From assembly GCA_947479905.1 (NCBI GenBank), contig CANKBJ010000016.1, forward strand, positions 1 to 37,255: a stretch of DNA of 37,255 nt. The letters run 5' to 3'. Position numbers and translations under genes: made by a program. The notes beneath the pieces are model-generated. The model had not been told where the DNA came from. It did no database searches and saw only the letters and a list, made by a program, of their open reading frames with translations. This DNA comes from Bradyrhizobiaceae bacterium (lineage in GTDB: Bacteria; Pseudomonadota; Alphaproteobacteria; Rhizobiales; Xanthobacteraceae). Shown in pieces: positions 1 through 11,815 of this stretch (position 1 is the stretch's first letter; every line of letters begins with the position of its first letter).

Positions 1-828
1 AAGCTCAACTGCGCCGCTCTGCCCGAGAGTCTGTTCGAAGCCGAGTTGTTCGGTGTCGAGCCTGGCGCCTTCACCGGCGCTGCCAAGCGCCGCCTCGGCC
101 GATTTGAACTCGCCGACGGCGGCACCTTGTTTCTCGACGAGGTCGGCGAAATCCCTATCGAGCTGCAAGGCAAGCTGTTGCGCGTCTTGCAGGAAGGCCA
201 GTTCGAGCGCGTCGGCGAAGTGCGCACGCGCGATGTCGATGTCCGCGTCATCGCCGCGACCAACCGCGACCTGAAAGCGTTGGTGCGGCGTGGCCGCTTC
301 CGCGAGGACCTTTATTTCCGGCTCAATGTGTTCCCGGTCGATCTGGTGCCGCTGCGCGAACGTCCCGACGACATTGCGCCGCTCGCCATGCATTTGCTGC
401 GGCAGGCCTGCAAGAAGCTCAAGACCGGCGAACTGCGCCTCACCGAAGGCGACGCGAGAAGGCTCGCGCAATATGCATGGCCCGGCAATGTGCGCGAATT
501 GCAGAACGTGATCGAGCGCGCCGCGATCCTGGCGCGCCAGGGCCGCGTGCGCATCGACCTGCCCGATCTGGGCACCGGTGGCTATAGCGGAAAACGCGCA
601 GCGCCGGCTGCCGGCAAATCATCCATTCTCACCGATGACGACCGTCGCGAGCGCGACCGCGTCAATATATTGGCCGCGCTGGAAGCGACGGGGGGTAAAA
701 TATTCGGCCAGGGGGGAGCCGCGGAATTGCTCGACGTCAAGCCGACGACTTTGGCCTCGCGGATCAAGACGCTGGGGATTCGTTTTGAGCGTGCGCCAAG
801 GGCGGATGAGACGGAGCAAAGGGTGTAG
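1..828 (+). CDS. Sigma-54-interacting transcriptional activator, 3' part (partial)
   Basis: This is the C-terminal 275 residues of an enhancer-binding protein that uses ATP hydrolysis to open sigma-54 RNA polymerase promoters. The frame is already open at base 1, so the sensor domain and Walker A are outside the window. Visible residues, counted from the window edge, are the GAFTGA sigma-54 contact loop at about 22-27, Walker B GTLFLDE at 41-47, the arginine-finger region [10 protein letters not shown] at about 100-109, the sensor [10 protein letters not shown] at about 160, and a Fis-type helix-turn-helix at about 220-258 that includes PTTLASRIK. The HTH type resembles FhlA/NorR-like regulators, but without the N-terminal domain the signal is unknown. 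The gene ends just before a hairpin at 838-870. The family assignment is certain; the target genes are not visible. Confidence 0.96.
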   Translation, partial: KLNCAALPESLFEAELFGVEPGAFTGAAKRRLGRFELADGGTLFLDEVGEIPIELQGKLLRVLQEGQFERVGEVRTRDVDVRVIAATNRDLKALVRRGRFREDLYFRLNVFPVDLVPLRERPDDIAPLAMHLLRQACKKLKTGELRLTEGDARRLAQYAWPGNVRELQNVIERAAILARQGRVRIDLPDLGTGGYSGKRAAPAAGKSSILTDDDRRERDRVNILAALEATGGKIFGQGGAAELLDVKPTTLASRIKTLGIRFERAPRADETEQRV

Positions 829-837
829 CTCTTCTCC

Positions 838-870
838 TTACCTTCCCCCGCGCAGCGGTGGGGAGGGTAA
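838..870. terminator. Hairpin between convergent genes, part of a dispersed repeat
   Basis: TTACCTTCCCC at 838-848 pairs with GGGGAGGGTAA at 860-870 (one G-T type mismatch). The hairpin sits 10 bp after the activator stop codon and about 45 bp from the end of the convergent vapC, so it is placed to end transcription from either side. It has no clean T-run, and it resembles arm A of the CCTCCCC-type repeats seen elsewhere in the window. It is therefore better described as a repeat-derived terminator candidate than as a classical intrinsic terminator. Confidence 0.5.
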
Positions 871-914
871 AAGCGGATGCACAGCGCGCCGGCGTAGGTG
901 ACGCAACCGCCCCC

Positions 915-1316
915 TCACCCCAACCAATTCTCCACCTTGACACCACTCACGCGCCGGAACTCGCTGGTGTTGGCGGAGACGATGGTCGCGCCGAGCGCCT
1001 TGGCGTGAGCGGCGATCAGCAGATCGTTGCCTCCGATCGGCGTGCCGGCTGTTTCCAGCGCCGCGCGGATGGCGCCGTAGTCGGCATCGGCGGGCGCCTC
1101 GAAAGGCAGCACGTCGATTTCGTTCAGCAATTCCTCGACCGCCAGGCGTAGTCTGGCCGAGCCACTTTTGGCGCAGCCGTAGCGCAACTCGGCGGCGACG
1201 ATGATGCTGGTGCAGACGTTGTCCTCGCCGGCTTTGGCAATACGACGGGCCGCGCGGCCTTGCGGGTTGCGGATCAGGTCGGACAGGATATTCGTGTCCA
1301 GCAGATAGCGAGTCAC
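915..1316 (-). CDS. vapC: VapC-type PIN-domain toxin ribonuclease
   Basis: This is a 133-residue PIN-domain protein of normal VapC length, predicted to be a Mg-dependent endoribonuclease that VapB keeps inactive. The acidic active-site residues are visible: D7 in LLDTN, E43 in AAELRYG and D98 in GGNDLLIAAHA. The typical C-terminal TIVSANTSEFRRV block lies at 111-123. Its ATG overlaps the end of vapB by 4 bp, so the pair is translationally coupled. The last codons (VENWLG) run into a CCCCTCACCCCAACC tract that looks like part of a dispersed repeat. VapC toxins cut tRNA, rRNA or other RNA; the target here cannot be inferred. Confidence 0.95.
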   Translation of the reverse strand: MTRYLLDTNILSDLIRNPQGRAARRIAKAGEDNVCTSIIVAAELRYGCAKSGSARLRLAVEELLNEIDVLPFEAPADADYGAIRAALETAGTPIGGNDLLIAAHAKALGATIVSANTSEFRRVSGVKVENWLG

Positions 1317-1549
1317 AGCGCGCGCTCCGGTCGCGGCACCGGATCATCGATCCGGGGAAATTCCTCGTCGAGCGGCGTCATCGACTTCAGCAAGGCGACC
1401 AGGCCGCGCTTGCGCACCGGCTCGATCACCAGCCGGTCGCCGTCGCGGTGCATGATGGCCTCACTGCCCGGCAGTTCAAATTCCACCGGAATGCGAACCG
1501 CCTGGTTGCGGCCGTTGCGAAATAGCCGGACGTGCCTTTCATCGGGCAT
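1313..1549 (-). CDS. vapB: VapB-type antitoxin, AbrB-like swapped hairpin
   Basis: This 78-residue protein has an N-terminal AbrB/MazE-like DNA-binding fold. HVRLFRNGRNQAVRIP at about residues 6-21 is the usual VapB signature. The acidic C-terminal tail (LDEEFPRIDD) is the part that normally wraps the toxin. It precedes and overlaps vapC by 4 bp. The length and order (antitoxin first) are typical of VapBC modules. A strong palindrome 16-40 bp upstream of the start is the likely autoregulatory operator. Confidence 0.94.
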   Translation of the reverse strand: MPDERHVRLFRNGRNQAVRIPVEFELPGSEAIMHRDGDRLVIEPVRKRGLVALLKSMTPLDEEFPRIDDPVPRPERAL

Positions 1550-1564
1550 GGGGTGTATCCTAAC

Positions 1565-1589
1565 ATGGCATATGCCATAAGCATATGCC
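1565..1589 (-). promoter_or_regulatory. Palindromic operator of vapBC
   Basis: Positions 1565-1578 form a perfect 14-bp palindrome, ATGGCATATGCCAT. A second GCATATGC core lies at 1581-1588. Together GGCATATGC (1567-1575) and GCATATGCC (1581-1589) make a larger inverted repeat with a 5-bp spacer. It sits directly upstream of the vapB ATG (1549), where VapBC complexes bind to repress their own promoter. The role is inferred from position and symmetry. Confidence 0.75.
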
Positions 1590-1691
1590 GGGCTGGACGC
1601 CGCCGCAAGTGGCTTCCTCCGCCCCGTTTTTGCCGAGAGAAGTTAGAAGACGCAGCCTTGTCAAAGAGACTCCAGCCTGTCCAAATGAGCC

Positions 1692-3002
1692 ATGAGCGCG
1701 GAAGTCTCCATCGGCAGCGGTAACGACGCACGGCTGACGCCGCACCCGTTGCGCGCGGTCATTCTCGGCGAGGTGCATGCGCGGCCGTTCACGGCGATCG
1801 AGACACCGCGCCGCATCCTGCATTTCGGCTTCGACACATCGGGCGAGGCGGCCAGGACCGACCGCGCCGCGCTCGCCGATTTCTGCGCCCGGCGCGCTCT
1901 CGAACCGCTGAAAGGCGGCGCCAAGCATCACCGCGTTTCCTTCGGCGGCGCGACCTTGCGCTGGGAGCAGCACTCCGAATTCACCACCTATACCTGGGAG
2001 TTGCCGTCGGACGCCGGCCCGCCGTTCCACCCGGCCGCCTCATCGCTGGCCTCGCCGATGAGCAATGTGCCGCAGCCGGGGCCGCTTCTGGTCGCGCTCG
2101 ATCTGCATCTGCTGGCGGACGGCAAGGACAGCAGGATCAAAATCGAAAGCCTGTTCGACCGCGCCTCGCTCGCGGTGGCGGAGAATTCCGACGGCACAGC
2201 CTTGTTCGCCACCGACTTTCAGGCCGACCCGGCCGGCTTCGTGCGCGTGCTGGTGCTCGACCGTGGCCTCGGCCCCGAGCGCGCCGGCGCGGTGGTGCAG
2301 CGGGTGATCGAGACCGAGACCTATCGCACCTTCGCGCTGCTCGGCCTGCCCGAGGCGCAACGGCTGGCGCCGTCGATCGCGCGCATCGAGATGCGGCTTG
2401 CCGAAGTCACCGAGGAAATGCGGCGCGCGCATCAACTGGTCGATAACCAGCGTCTGCTCGACGAGTTGACCGCGCTCGCCGCCGAACTGGAAGCGGGCGC
2501 CGCCGCCAGCCATTTCCGCTTCGGCGCCAGCCGCGCCTATAACGAGATCATCCAGTTGCGTTTGCAGGCGATCGGCGAGCGCAAGGTCGATGTGTTTCCG
2601 ACCTGGACGTCGTTTCTGGCGCGGCGGCTGTCGCCGGCGATGCGCACCTGCGTCACCACCGAGGAGCGGCAGGCGACCTTGTCGGAGAAACTGTCGCGCG
2701 CCGCCAATTTGTTGCGCACGCGCGTCGATGTCGAACTGGAGCGGCAGAACCGCGATCTGTTGAAGTCGATGAACGACCGCACAAGGCTGCAACTGCGCTT
2801 GCAGACGACGGTCGAAGGATTGTCGGTCGCGGCGGTGAGCTATTACGTCGTCGGCCTGTTCCATTATCTGATGGAAGGCCTGCACCAGAAGGGCGTTCCG
2901 GTCGACGTGACGATTGCCACGGCGTTGTTCGTGCCGGTCGCGCTCGCGGCGATCTGGTTCCTGGTGCGCGGGATTCGCAAAAGGCATATCGGCGGGGAAT
3001 AA
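1692..3002 (+). CDS. DUF3422 family membrane-anchored protein
   Basis: This 436-residue protein matches the DUF3422 family, common in alpha- and betaproteobacteria and of unknown function. Recognisable blocks are HPLRAVILGEVHARPF at about residues 17-32, which gives the family its conserved N-terminus, and VEGLSVAAVSYYVVGL near 373-388. The middle (about 230-370) is helical and charged. Two membrane helices lie at about 375-396 and 406-427, so most of the protein should face the cytoplasm with a C-terminal anchor. The ATG at 1692 begins MSAEVS. The gene stands alone, between vapBC and the SOS mutasome. No function is claimed. Confidence 0.9.
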   Translation: MSAEVSIGSGNDARLTPHPLRAVILGEVHARPFTAIETPRRILHFGFDTSGEAARTDRAALADFCARRALEPLKGGAKHHRVSFGGATLRWEQHSEFTTYTWELPSDAGPPFHPAASSLASPMSNVPQPGPLLVALDLHLLADGKDSRIKIESLFDRASLAVAENSDGTALFATDFQADPAGFVRVLVLDRGLGPERAGAVVQRVIETETYRTFALLGLPEAQRLAPSIARIEMRLAEVTEEMRRAHQLVDNQRLLDELTALAAELEAGAAASHFRFGASRAYNEIIQLRLQAIGERKVDVFPTWTSFLARRLSPAMRTCVTTEERQATLSEKLSRAANLLRTRVDVELERQNRDLLKSMNDRTRLQLRLQTTVEGLSVAAVSYYVVGLFHYLMEGLHQKGVPVDVTIATALFVPVALAAIWFLVRGIRKRHIGGE

Positions 3003-3116
3003 CCAGCTCCTTGCGATTCGGGGCGCGTGCGCCGGGAATGCCAGCGCTGTGGCCTGACGCGGCGAGGAGCCCCCATCCCTTGCGTCTTGACGATGGCCTT
3101 GGCCTTGGGCACACTA

Positions 3117-3131
3117 GAACAAATCAGGAAC
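3117..3131 (+). promoter_or_regulatory. LexA (SOS) box of the imuA-imuB-dnaE2 operon
   Basis: The sequence is GAAC, seven bases (AAATCAG), GAAC: an exact match to the direct-repeat LexA operator of alphaproteobacteria (GAAC-N7-GAAC). It lies 64 bp upstream of the imuA ATG. The cassette it precedes is a standard LexA regulon member in Caulobacter and rhizobia, so DNA-damage induction is strongly implied. Confidence 0.9.
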
Positions 3132-3160
3132 GATTTTAACGGCCTCGCCGTTGAAAATCG
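3131..3160 (+). promoter_or_regulatory. Hairpin-forming dyad directly after the SOS box
   Basis: CGATTTTAACGGC (3131-3143) and GCCGTTGAAAATCG (3147-3160) are inverted repeats with one bulged base and a 3-base loop. The dyad abuts the LexA box and ends 34 bp before the imuA start. It is not followed by a T-run, so it is not an obvious terminator. It could be a second protein-binding site or structure in the 5' leader; its function is unknown. Confidence 0.5.
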
Positions 3161-3194
3161 CCGATAACGTTGCTTTGTCAAAGGCTTGTCTTGA

Positions 3195-3953
3195 ATGATC
3201 GAGGAACTGCGCCAGCGCCTGCGGGCTTTGCAGAAATCCACCGGGCTCGCCCCCGGCGCGGCGGAGGCCCAAGAGGCCCAAGAGACCATTGTGCCCTTCG
3301 GCATCGAGGCGATCGACGACGCGCTCGGCGGCGGCCTGGCGCGCGGCGCGCTGCATGAAATCTCGGCGCCGGGCGAGGCCCATCTCGCCGCCGCCACCGG
3401 CTTCGCGCTCGGGCTCGCGGCCTCCGCCCGCAACCTGCTCTGGATCGCCGAGGACATGGCGCTTGCCGAGAACGGCGCGCCCTACGGCCCCGGCCTCGAC
3501 CTTTTCACGCTTCAACCGGAACGGCTGCTGACCGCCGCGGTCGCGCATAAGCGCGATTTGTTATGGACGATGGAGGAAGCGCTGCGCTGCCGCGCGCTCG
3601 GCGCCGTGATCGGCGAATTGCGCGGCGGCGCGCTCGATCCTGTCGCCGTACGGCGGCTGTCGCTGGCGGCGGGGACAAGCGGCGCGCTGGCGCTGCTGCT
3701 GCGCGCGCAGCCTTGCGACGACGCCTCCACCGCCGCGACGCGCTGGATCGTCGGCGCCGCGCCATCCACCGAACAAACGCCCTTCGGGCCCGGCGCACCG
3801 CGCTTTGCCACTGAGCTTATTCGCAACCGCCGCGGCCCGCTCGGGTCCTGGATTCTGGAATGGAGAGACCAAGATGAGCGCTTCATCCTCGCAACGCCTG
3901 CTCAGCCTGTGGCTGCCGCGCCTCGCCACCGACCGCGTCAAAAGGTTGCGTGA
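3195..3953 (+). CDS. imuA: ImuA, RecA-like accessory protein of the SOS mutasome
   Basis: This 252-residue protein works with ImuB and DnaE2 in damage-induced translesion synthesis. It has a degenerate RecA-like core. The family's IEAIDDALGGGLARGALHEI block is at about residues 36-55, where RecA would carry its Walker A, and the true P-loop is missing, as usual for ImuA. The next gene starts inside its 3' end (80 bp overlap), which couples their translation. An SOS box lies 64 bp upstream. The C-terminal tail RHRPRQK is basic. Some databases label it a SulA-like protein; the cassette context makes ImuA the right name. Confidence 0.93.
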   Translation: MIEELRQRLRALQKSTGLAPGAAEAQEAQETIVPFGIEAIDDALGGGLARGALHEISAPGEAHLAAATGFALGLAASARNLLWIAEDMALAENGAPYGPGLDLFTLQPERLLTAAVAHKRDLLWTMEEALRCRALGAVIGELRGGALDPVAVRRLSLAAGTSGALALLLRAQPCDDASTAATRWIVGAAPSTEQTPFGPGAPRFATELIRNRRGPLGSWILEWRDQDERFILATPAQPVAAAPRHRPRQKVA

Positions 3954-5451
3954 GGTCAGCGCGCCGCTCGTCATCCATGGCAAGCGTGGCAATGCCGATG
4001 TGCTGACCGCCGTCGACGAGACGGCGGAACGTCTTGGCCTGCACGCGGGCCTGGCGCTGGCGCAGGCGCGCGCCATGCATCCGGCAATAGACGCCATCGC
4101 CGAGGACGCCGCCGCCGACGCCGCGCTGCTCGACAACATCGCCGACTGGTGCCTGCGCTATACGCCGCTCACCGCCTGCGATGGCGCGAACGGCCTGCTG
4201 CTCGATATCGGCGGCTGCGCGCATCTTTATGGCGGCGAGGAAAAGCTTGTCGCCGATCTCGGCCGCCGTATCGCGCGCGCCGGTTTCGCCTATCGCGTCG
4301 CCATTGCCGGCACCATCGGCGCGGCGCACGCCGCCGCGCGCTTCGGCGAACCGGCCGCCTATGCCGCCGGCAATGAGCGCGACATTCTCTATCCGCTGCC
4401 GCTCGCCGCGTTGCGGCTGGAGCCGGCGATCGTTGCCTCGCTGGCGCGCGTCGGCTTGAAGCGCGTCGGCGATATCGCCGACCTGCCGCGTTCGCCGCTG
4501 ACCGCGCGCTTTGGTCAATCGTTGCTGCGCCAGCTCGACCGCGCGCTCGGGCAAGAGCACGAGCCGCTCAATCCGCGTCTGCCGGTCGCACCCTATGTCG
4601 CCGAGCAGCGCTTTCACGAACCGATCGCACGCGAGGAGGATGTGCTCGGCACGGTGGAAAAACTGGCGGCGCGGCTCGGCATCGCGCTGGAGCGGCGCGG
4701 CGATGGCGCGCGGCGCATCGAGCTGACCTTGTTCCGCACCGACGGCGCGGTGCGCCGCATCGCCGCCGGCACGTCGCGGCCGTTGCGCGATGCGCGGGAC
4801 ATCCGCGCGCTGTTCACCGAGCGGCTGGCGGCTTTGGCCGACGCTTACGACCCCGGTTTCGGCTTCGACATGGCGCGGCTGTCGGTGGTGACAGCGGAAT
4901 CGTGCCCGTCCGAACAGATCGGCATTGGAGGCGAAGAAGATGCCGGAGAACTGGTGCGACTGGTCGATCGTCTCAGCGCGCGGCTCGGCGCGAGCCGCGT
5001 CGGCCGGCCGGTTGCGCTCGACAGCCATATTCCCGAACGCGCCGCCGCCACCGTGCCGGCGCAGACCGTGAAGGCCGATCAGGGCTGGGACGCCTTCCGC
5101 CGCCACCGCGCCGAGGCCGATCTGGCGCCACGGCCGTTGCGGCTGCTGACGCGCCCCGAGCCGATCGAGGCTCTCGCCGAAGTGCCGGACGGGCCGCCTC
5201 TGCGTTTCCGGTGGCGGCGCGCGCTGCACGATGTGATCTCGGCGCAAGGCCCCGAGCGCATCGAAAGCGCATGGTGGAGCGAGCCAGGCGCGCAGTCCGC
5301 CGACAATCGCGCGCGCGATTACTTCCGCGTCGAGGACAAATCCGGCCTGCGTTTCTGGCTGTACCGCTCGGGACTCTACCGCGACCTGGTGCGCGGCGAC
5401 CTCGCCAATGCCGCGCCGCCGAGTTGGTTTCTGCACGGCACGTTTGCGTAA
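3874..5451 (+). CDS. imuB: ImuB, catalytically inactive Y-family polymerase-like protein
   Basis: This 525-residue Y-family-like protein bridges the beta clamp and DnaE2. The ATG at 3874 is preferred: it follows GGAGAG at 3862-3867 and gives the conserved start RLLSLWLPRLATDRV. The palm motifs that carry catalytic acids in DinB are changed: the N-terminal block reads LSLWLPRLATDRV instead of an acidic DMDAFF-type motif, and the second block is LLLDIGGCAHLYGGE with no SIDE motif. This fits the known non-catalytic role of ImuB. The little-finger-like region and an ImuB-specific C-terminal half (RVEDKSGLRFWLYRSGLY at about 486-503) follow. It overlaps imuA by 80 bp and is followed by dnaE2 after 65 bp. 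Confidence 0.95.
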   Translation: MSASSSQRLLSLWLPRLATDRVKRLREVSAPLVIHGKRGNADVLTAVDETAERLGLHAGLALAQARAMHPAIDAIAEDAAADAALLDNIADWCLRYTPLTACDGANGLLLDIGGCAHLYGGEEKLVADLGRRIARAGFAYRVAIAGTIGAAHAAARFGEPAAYAAGNERDILYPLPLAALRLEPAIVASLARVGLKRVGDIADLPRSPLTARFGQSLLRQLDRALGQEHEPLNPRLPVAPYVAEQRFHEPIAREEDVLGTVEKLAARLGIALERRGDGARRIELTLFRTDGAVRRIAAGTSRPLRDARDIRALFTERLAALADAYDPGFGFDMARLSVVTAESCPSEQIGIGGEEDAGELVRLVDRLSARLGASRVGRPVALDSHIPERAAATVPAQTVKADQGWDAFRRHRAEADLAPRPLRLLTRPEPIEALAEVPDGPPLRFRWRRALHDVISAQGPERIESAWWSEPGAQSADNRARDYFRVEDKSGLRFWLYRSGLYRDLVRGDLANAAPPSWFLHGTFA

Positions 5452-5459
5452 TCCTTACT

Positions 5460-5478
5460 CTCTCCCCTCGTGGGAGAG
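5460..5478. repeat. Small hairpin between imuB and dnaE2
   Basis: CTCTCCC (5460-5466) pairs with GGGAGAG (5472-5478) around a 5-base loop, in the 65-bp gap between imuB and dnaE2. It looks like a solitary arm of the CTCCC/GGGAG repeats that occur whole inside dnaE2 and between later genes. It may modestly affect readthrough or mRNA stability between the two genes. Confidence 0.55.
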
Positions 5479-5516
5479 GGCAGAAAGCATCTGCGCATGA
5501 CAGTAAATGAGTATCC

Positions 5517-9353
<3,837 letters not shown>

Positions 9354-9959
9354 TCACATCGCCGGCACGAGATTGCGGCCGACATAAAGCGTCTTCGCCA
9401 GCACCGAACCGTCCGTCTGCTTGTCCCAGCCGAAGATGATGATCTGCGCGCCGGCCTTCAGTTCGTCCTTGTTGCCGGGCGCCGCCGCCGCGATCGCCGT
9501 CTGCGGCGTGACGATGACTTTCTTTTCGCCGTCCTTGTATTTCACCGTCAGCACATTGCCATCCTTGCCCGTCACCATGTCGGCGACATAGGCGTTGGTC
9601 ATGCTGCTGTTTGCCGGCCCGTCCCACGGCCCATGCCGGTCCGGCACGACGCCGCGCTGCGCCGGCAGGAACAGATGAATGGAATAGGCCTTGATGCTGC
9701 CGTCCGCTTCCGGAACGCCGGCGATGCCGATGAAGCTGTCCGGCTTGATGTCGGCCAAAGTCGCCTTGACCAAAGCCGACACCCGCGCGTCCTCAGTGAG
9801 CTTCACGGTCAGCAGCGCGCCGTCGCGCGTCTTGAGCACGAAGGCCGCGCCGTCCACTTTTTCGATCTGGCCGCGGATACGGCCGGGCTGCTGCGCAAAG
9901 GCCGCGCTTTGGACCAGCAACAGCGCCGCCGCGAAGGCCAGCGTGAGCCTGCGAGTCAT
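9354..9959 (-). CDS. Small exported protein of unknown function (two beta-rich modules)
   Basis: A 201-residue protein with a clear Sec signal peptide (MTRRLTLAFAAALLLVQSAAFA, likely cut after AFA before QQPGR). The ATG at 9959 is chosen because it starts the signal peptide and follows GGGAGGAAAC. The mature part holds two similar beta-rich modules, RIRGQIEKVDGAAFVLKTRD (about 26-45) and AYVADMVTGKDGNVLTVKYK (about 119-138), of the kind found in DUF5666-like periplasmic proteins. It has no catalytic motif that I recognise. Its stop codon directly abuts the dnaE2 stop codon, tail to tail. It is probably periplasmic. Confidence 0.8.
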   Translation of the reverse strand: MTRRLTLAFAAALLLVQSAAFAQQPGRIRGQIEKVDGAAFVLKTRDGALLTVKLTEDARVSALVKATLADIKPDSFIGIAGVPEADGSIKAYSIHLFLPAQRGVVPDRHGPWDGPANSSMTNAYVADMVTGKDGNVLTVKYKDGEKKVIVTPQTAIAAAAPGNKDELKAGAQIIIFGWDKQTDGSVLAKTLYVGRNLVPAM

Positions 9960-10016
9960 CGTTTCCTCCCTTTGTGGGCCATAAAGTCCCATCAGGGCGG
10001 ATAACCCCTCGCCGAC

Positions 10017-10949
10017 CTATTTATTCCGGGGATTCTTGCGATCGCCGCCGCGCGGCGCCATCGTCACCTTGGGCGAGGGCTGCGCCGCCGCCGGTTTGAC
10101 AACCGGTTTTGCCGGCATCGAAGCCGCCAGATCGGCCTCGACTAGCGCGCGCAGCTCCGGCGTCACCTCAGGCCGCACGCCGAACCACAATTCAAAGCCG
10201 CGCACCGCCTGATGCAGCAACATGCCGAGCCCGTCCGCCGTGCGCAGGCCGCGGTCGCGCGCCGCCGCCAACAGATTGGTTTCGAGCGGCGCATAGACCA
10301 GATCGGCCACCACCATCGACGCCTGGCAACGCAGATTGATCTCCAGCGCCGGCTGGCCGACCATACCGAGCGACGTGGTGTTGACCAGAAGCCCGGCGCC
10401 GCCCAACAGGCCCGTCATTTCGTTCCAGTTGGCCGGCACGACACGCGCGCCGAACGCCTTGCGCAGGGCCTCGGCGCGCTCGAGCGTGCGGTTGACGACG
10501 TAAACCCGCTGCACGTCGCGCTGCAGCAGCCCATAAACGACAGCGCGCGCGCCGCCGCCCGCGCCCAGCACCATGGCGCTTTCCAGTCCGCGGTCCCAGC
10601 CCGGCGTCGCCGCATCGAGATTGGCGAGAAAGCCTTCGACATCGGTATTGGTCGAGCGCAGCTTCTCGCCGTCGAGCCACAGAGTGTTGGCGGCGCCGAC
10701 GCCCTTGGCGCGGTCGTCCGGCTGCGACAGTTCGAGCGCCACCTGCTTGTGCGGCACCGTGACGTTACAGCCGACATAACCATGCGCGCGCAGATGCGTG
10801 ATGAATTCGGCGAATTGCTCCGGCGCCACCGGCTCCTTGCGGTATTCGGCATCGATGCCGTGCTGCGCGATCCAGTAATTGTGGATGAGCGGCGAGCGCG
10901 AATGTCCCGCCGGCCAGCCGATGACGCAGACTGCCTTACGCTCGCTCAT
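10017..10949 (-). CDS. aroE: Shikimate dehydrogenase
   Basis: NADP-dependent reduction of 3-dehydroshikimate to shikimate, or the reverse in quinate/shikimate catabolism. Substrate motif SRSPLIHNYW is at 18-27, the catalytic lysine is K68 in NVTVPHK, the catalytic aspartate is D103 in STNTD, and the nucleotide loop GAGGGARA is near 148-155. DGLGMLLHQAVRGFELWFG is the standard C-terminal helix. At 310 residues it has a Pro/Lys-rich tail of about 30 residues beyond the family end. Its start overlaps the stop of the preceding hydrolase gene by 4 bp. The usual rhizobial neighbours maf and coaE are absent, so this may be a second, catabolic copy. Confidence 0.93.
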   Translation of the reverse strand: MSERKAVCVIGWPAGHSRSPLIHNYWIAQHGIDAEYRKEPVAPEQFAEFITHLRAHGYVGCNVTVPHKQVALELSQPDDRAKGVGAANTLWLDGEKLRSTNTDVEGFLANLDAATPGWDRGLESAMVLGAGGGARAVVYGLLQRDVQRVYVVNRTLERAEALRKAFGARVVPANWNEMTGLLGGAGLLVNTTSLGMVGQPALEINLRCQASMVVADLVYAPLETNLLAAARDRGLRTADGLGMLLHQAVRGFELWFGVRPEVTPELRALVEADLAASMPAKPVVKPAAAQPSPKVTMAPRGGDRKNPRNK

Positions 10950-11815
10950 TGCTCGTTCACCACCGTATTGCGCAACGTACCGATTTCCGGAACCGAAACC
11001 TCGATCGTGTCACCGGCCTTCAGCCAGGTCGGCGGATCGGTGCGCGGACCGGTCTTGATCGGCGTGCCGGTGACGATGATGTCGCCGGCTTTCAGCGTCA
11101 TGAAGGTGCTGACATAGGCGATCAGATCGGAAAACGATTTGATCATGCTGGCCGTCGTATCGTCCTGCGTGATCTCGCCATTGATCTTGACGGTGATATG
11201 CAGCGGCTTCGTCAGATCGATTTCGTCGGCGGTCACCAGCCAGGGGCCGATGCTGCCGGTCGCGTCCCAGTTCTTGCCCTGCGTGACATTGAACTTGCCG
11301 TGCCTGATCCAGTCGCGGATGGTGCCTTCGTTGCACAGGGTCACGCCGGCGACGTGGCTGAGCGCATCGGCCTGCGCGATACGGCGGCCGGGGCGGCCTA
11401 TCACCAGCGCGATCTCGCCTTCGTAATCGAGCTGTTCGGATTCGAACGGCCGCAGGATCGGTCCCAGATGCGGGCTGAGCGAGCCCGGCGCGCGGTAGAA
11501 CATGCTGGGATATTTCGGCACGTCCTGATCGCCGTAATCGGCGTTGCGGTTGGCGTAGTTGATGCCGATGCACAGGATTTTCTCCGGCGCCAGCACCGGC
11601 GCCAGCCATTCCACTTCGGATGCCGGAAAATCGGCGCGCACGCCGCGCATAGCCGCGCGCGCAATGTCGAGACCGTCATCGCGCAGCAGATCGAGCACGC
11701 TGTTGAAGCGCGGCGCCAAACGGGTCTTGAGATCGACCACGCCGAGACCGGCGCCCTCGCCGACCATGGCGCCGAAGCTCTCCCGGCCGCGCACTTTATA
11801 GCTTGCGAGCTTCAT
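10946..11815 (-). CDS. Fumarylacetoacetate hydrolase family protein
   Basis: A 289-residue enzyme of the FAA hydrolase fold, which cleaves C-C bonds or decarboxylates/isomerises beta-keto acids using a divalent metal. KILCIGINYANRNADYG is near 78-94. The metal-binding ligands fall in LDYEGEIALVIG (about 131-142) and a conserved CNEGTIRDW segment follows. KAGDIIVTGTP near 243-253 is the usual C-terminal block. The start at 11815 gives MKLASYK, the normal family N-terminus, and has GAGG upstream. It is translationally coupled to aroE. Substrate is uncertain: ureidoglycolate lyase, 2,4-diketo-sugar acid hydrolases and HpaG-type enzymes share this sequence type. Confidence 0.9.
   Translation of the reverse strand: MKLASYKVRGRESFGAMVGEGAGLGVVDLKTRLAPRFNSVLDLLRDDGLDIARAAMRGVRADFPASEVEWLAPVLAPEKILCIGINYANRNADYGDQDVPKYPSMFYRAPGSLSPHLGPILRPFESEQLDYEGEIALVIGRPGRRIAQADALSHVAGVTLCNEGTIRDWIRHGKFNVTQGKNWDATGSIGPWLVTADEIDLTKPLHITVKINGEITQDDTTASMIKSFSDLIAYVSTFMTLKAGDIIVTGTPIKTGPRTDPPTWLKAGDTIEVSVPEIGTLRNTVVNEQ

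Noticed and set aside
2040-2987. 315-residue minus-strand open frame opposite the DUF3422 gene
   Set aside because: High GC content opens antisense frames. The translation is low-complexity, rich in Arg, Gln and His, and matches no family.
3883-5436. 517-residue minus-strand open frame opposite imuB
   Set aside because: It is a mirror of imuB codon bias with no recognisable domain; the sense strand has clear ImuB blocks.
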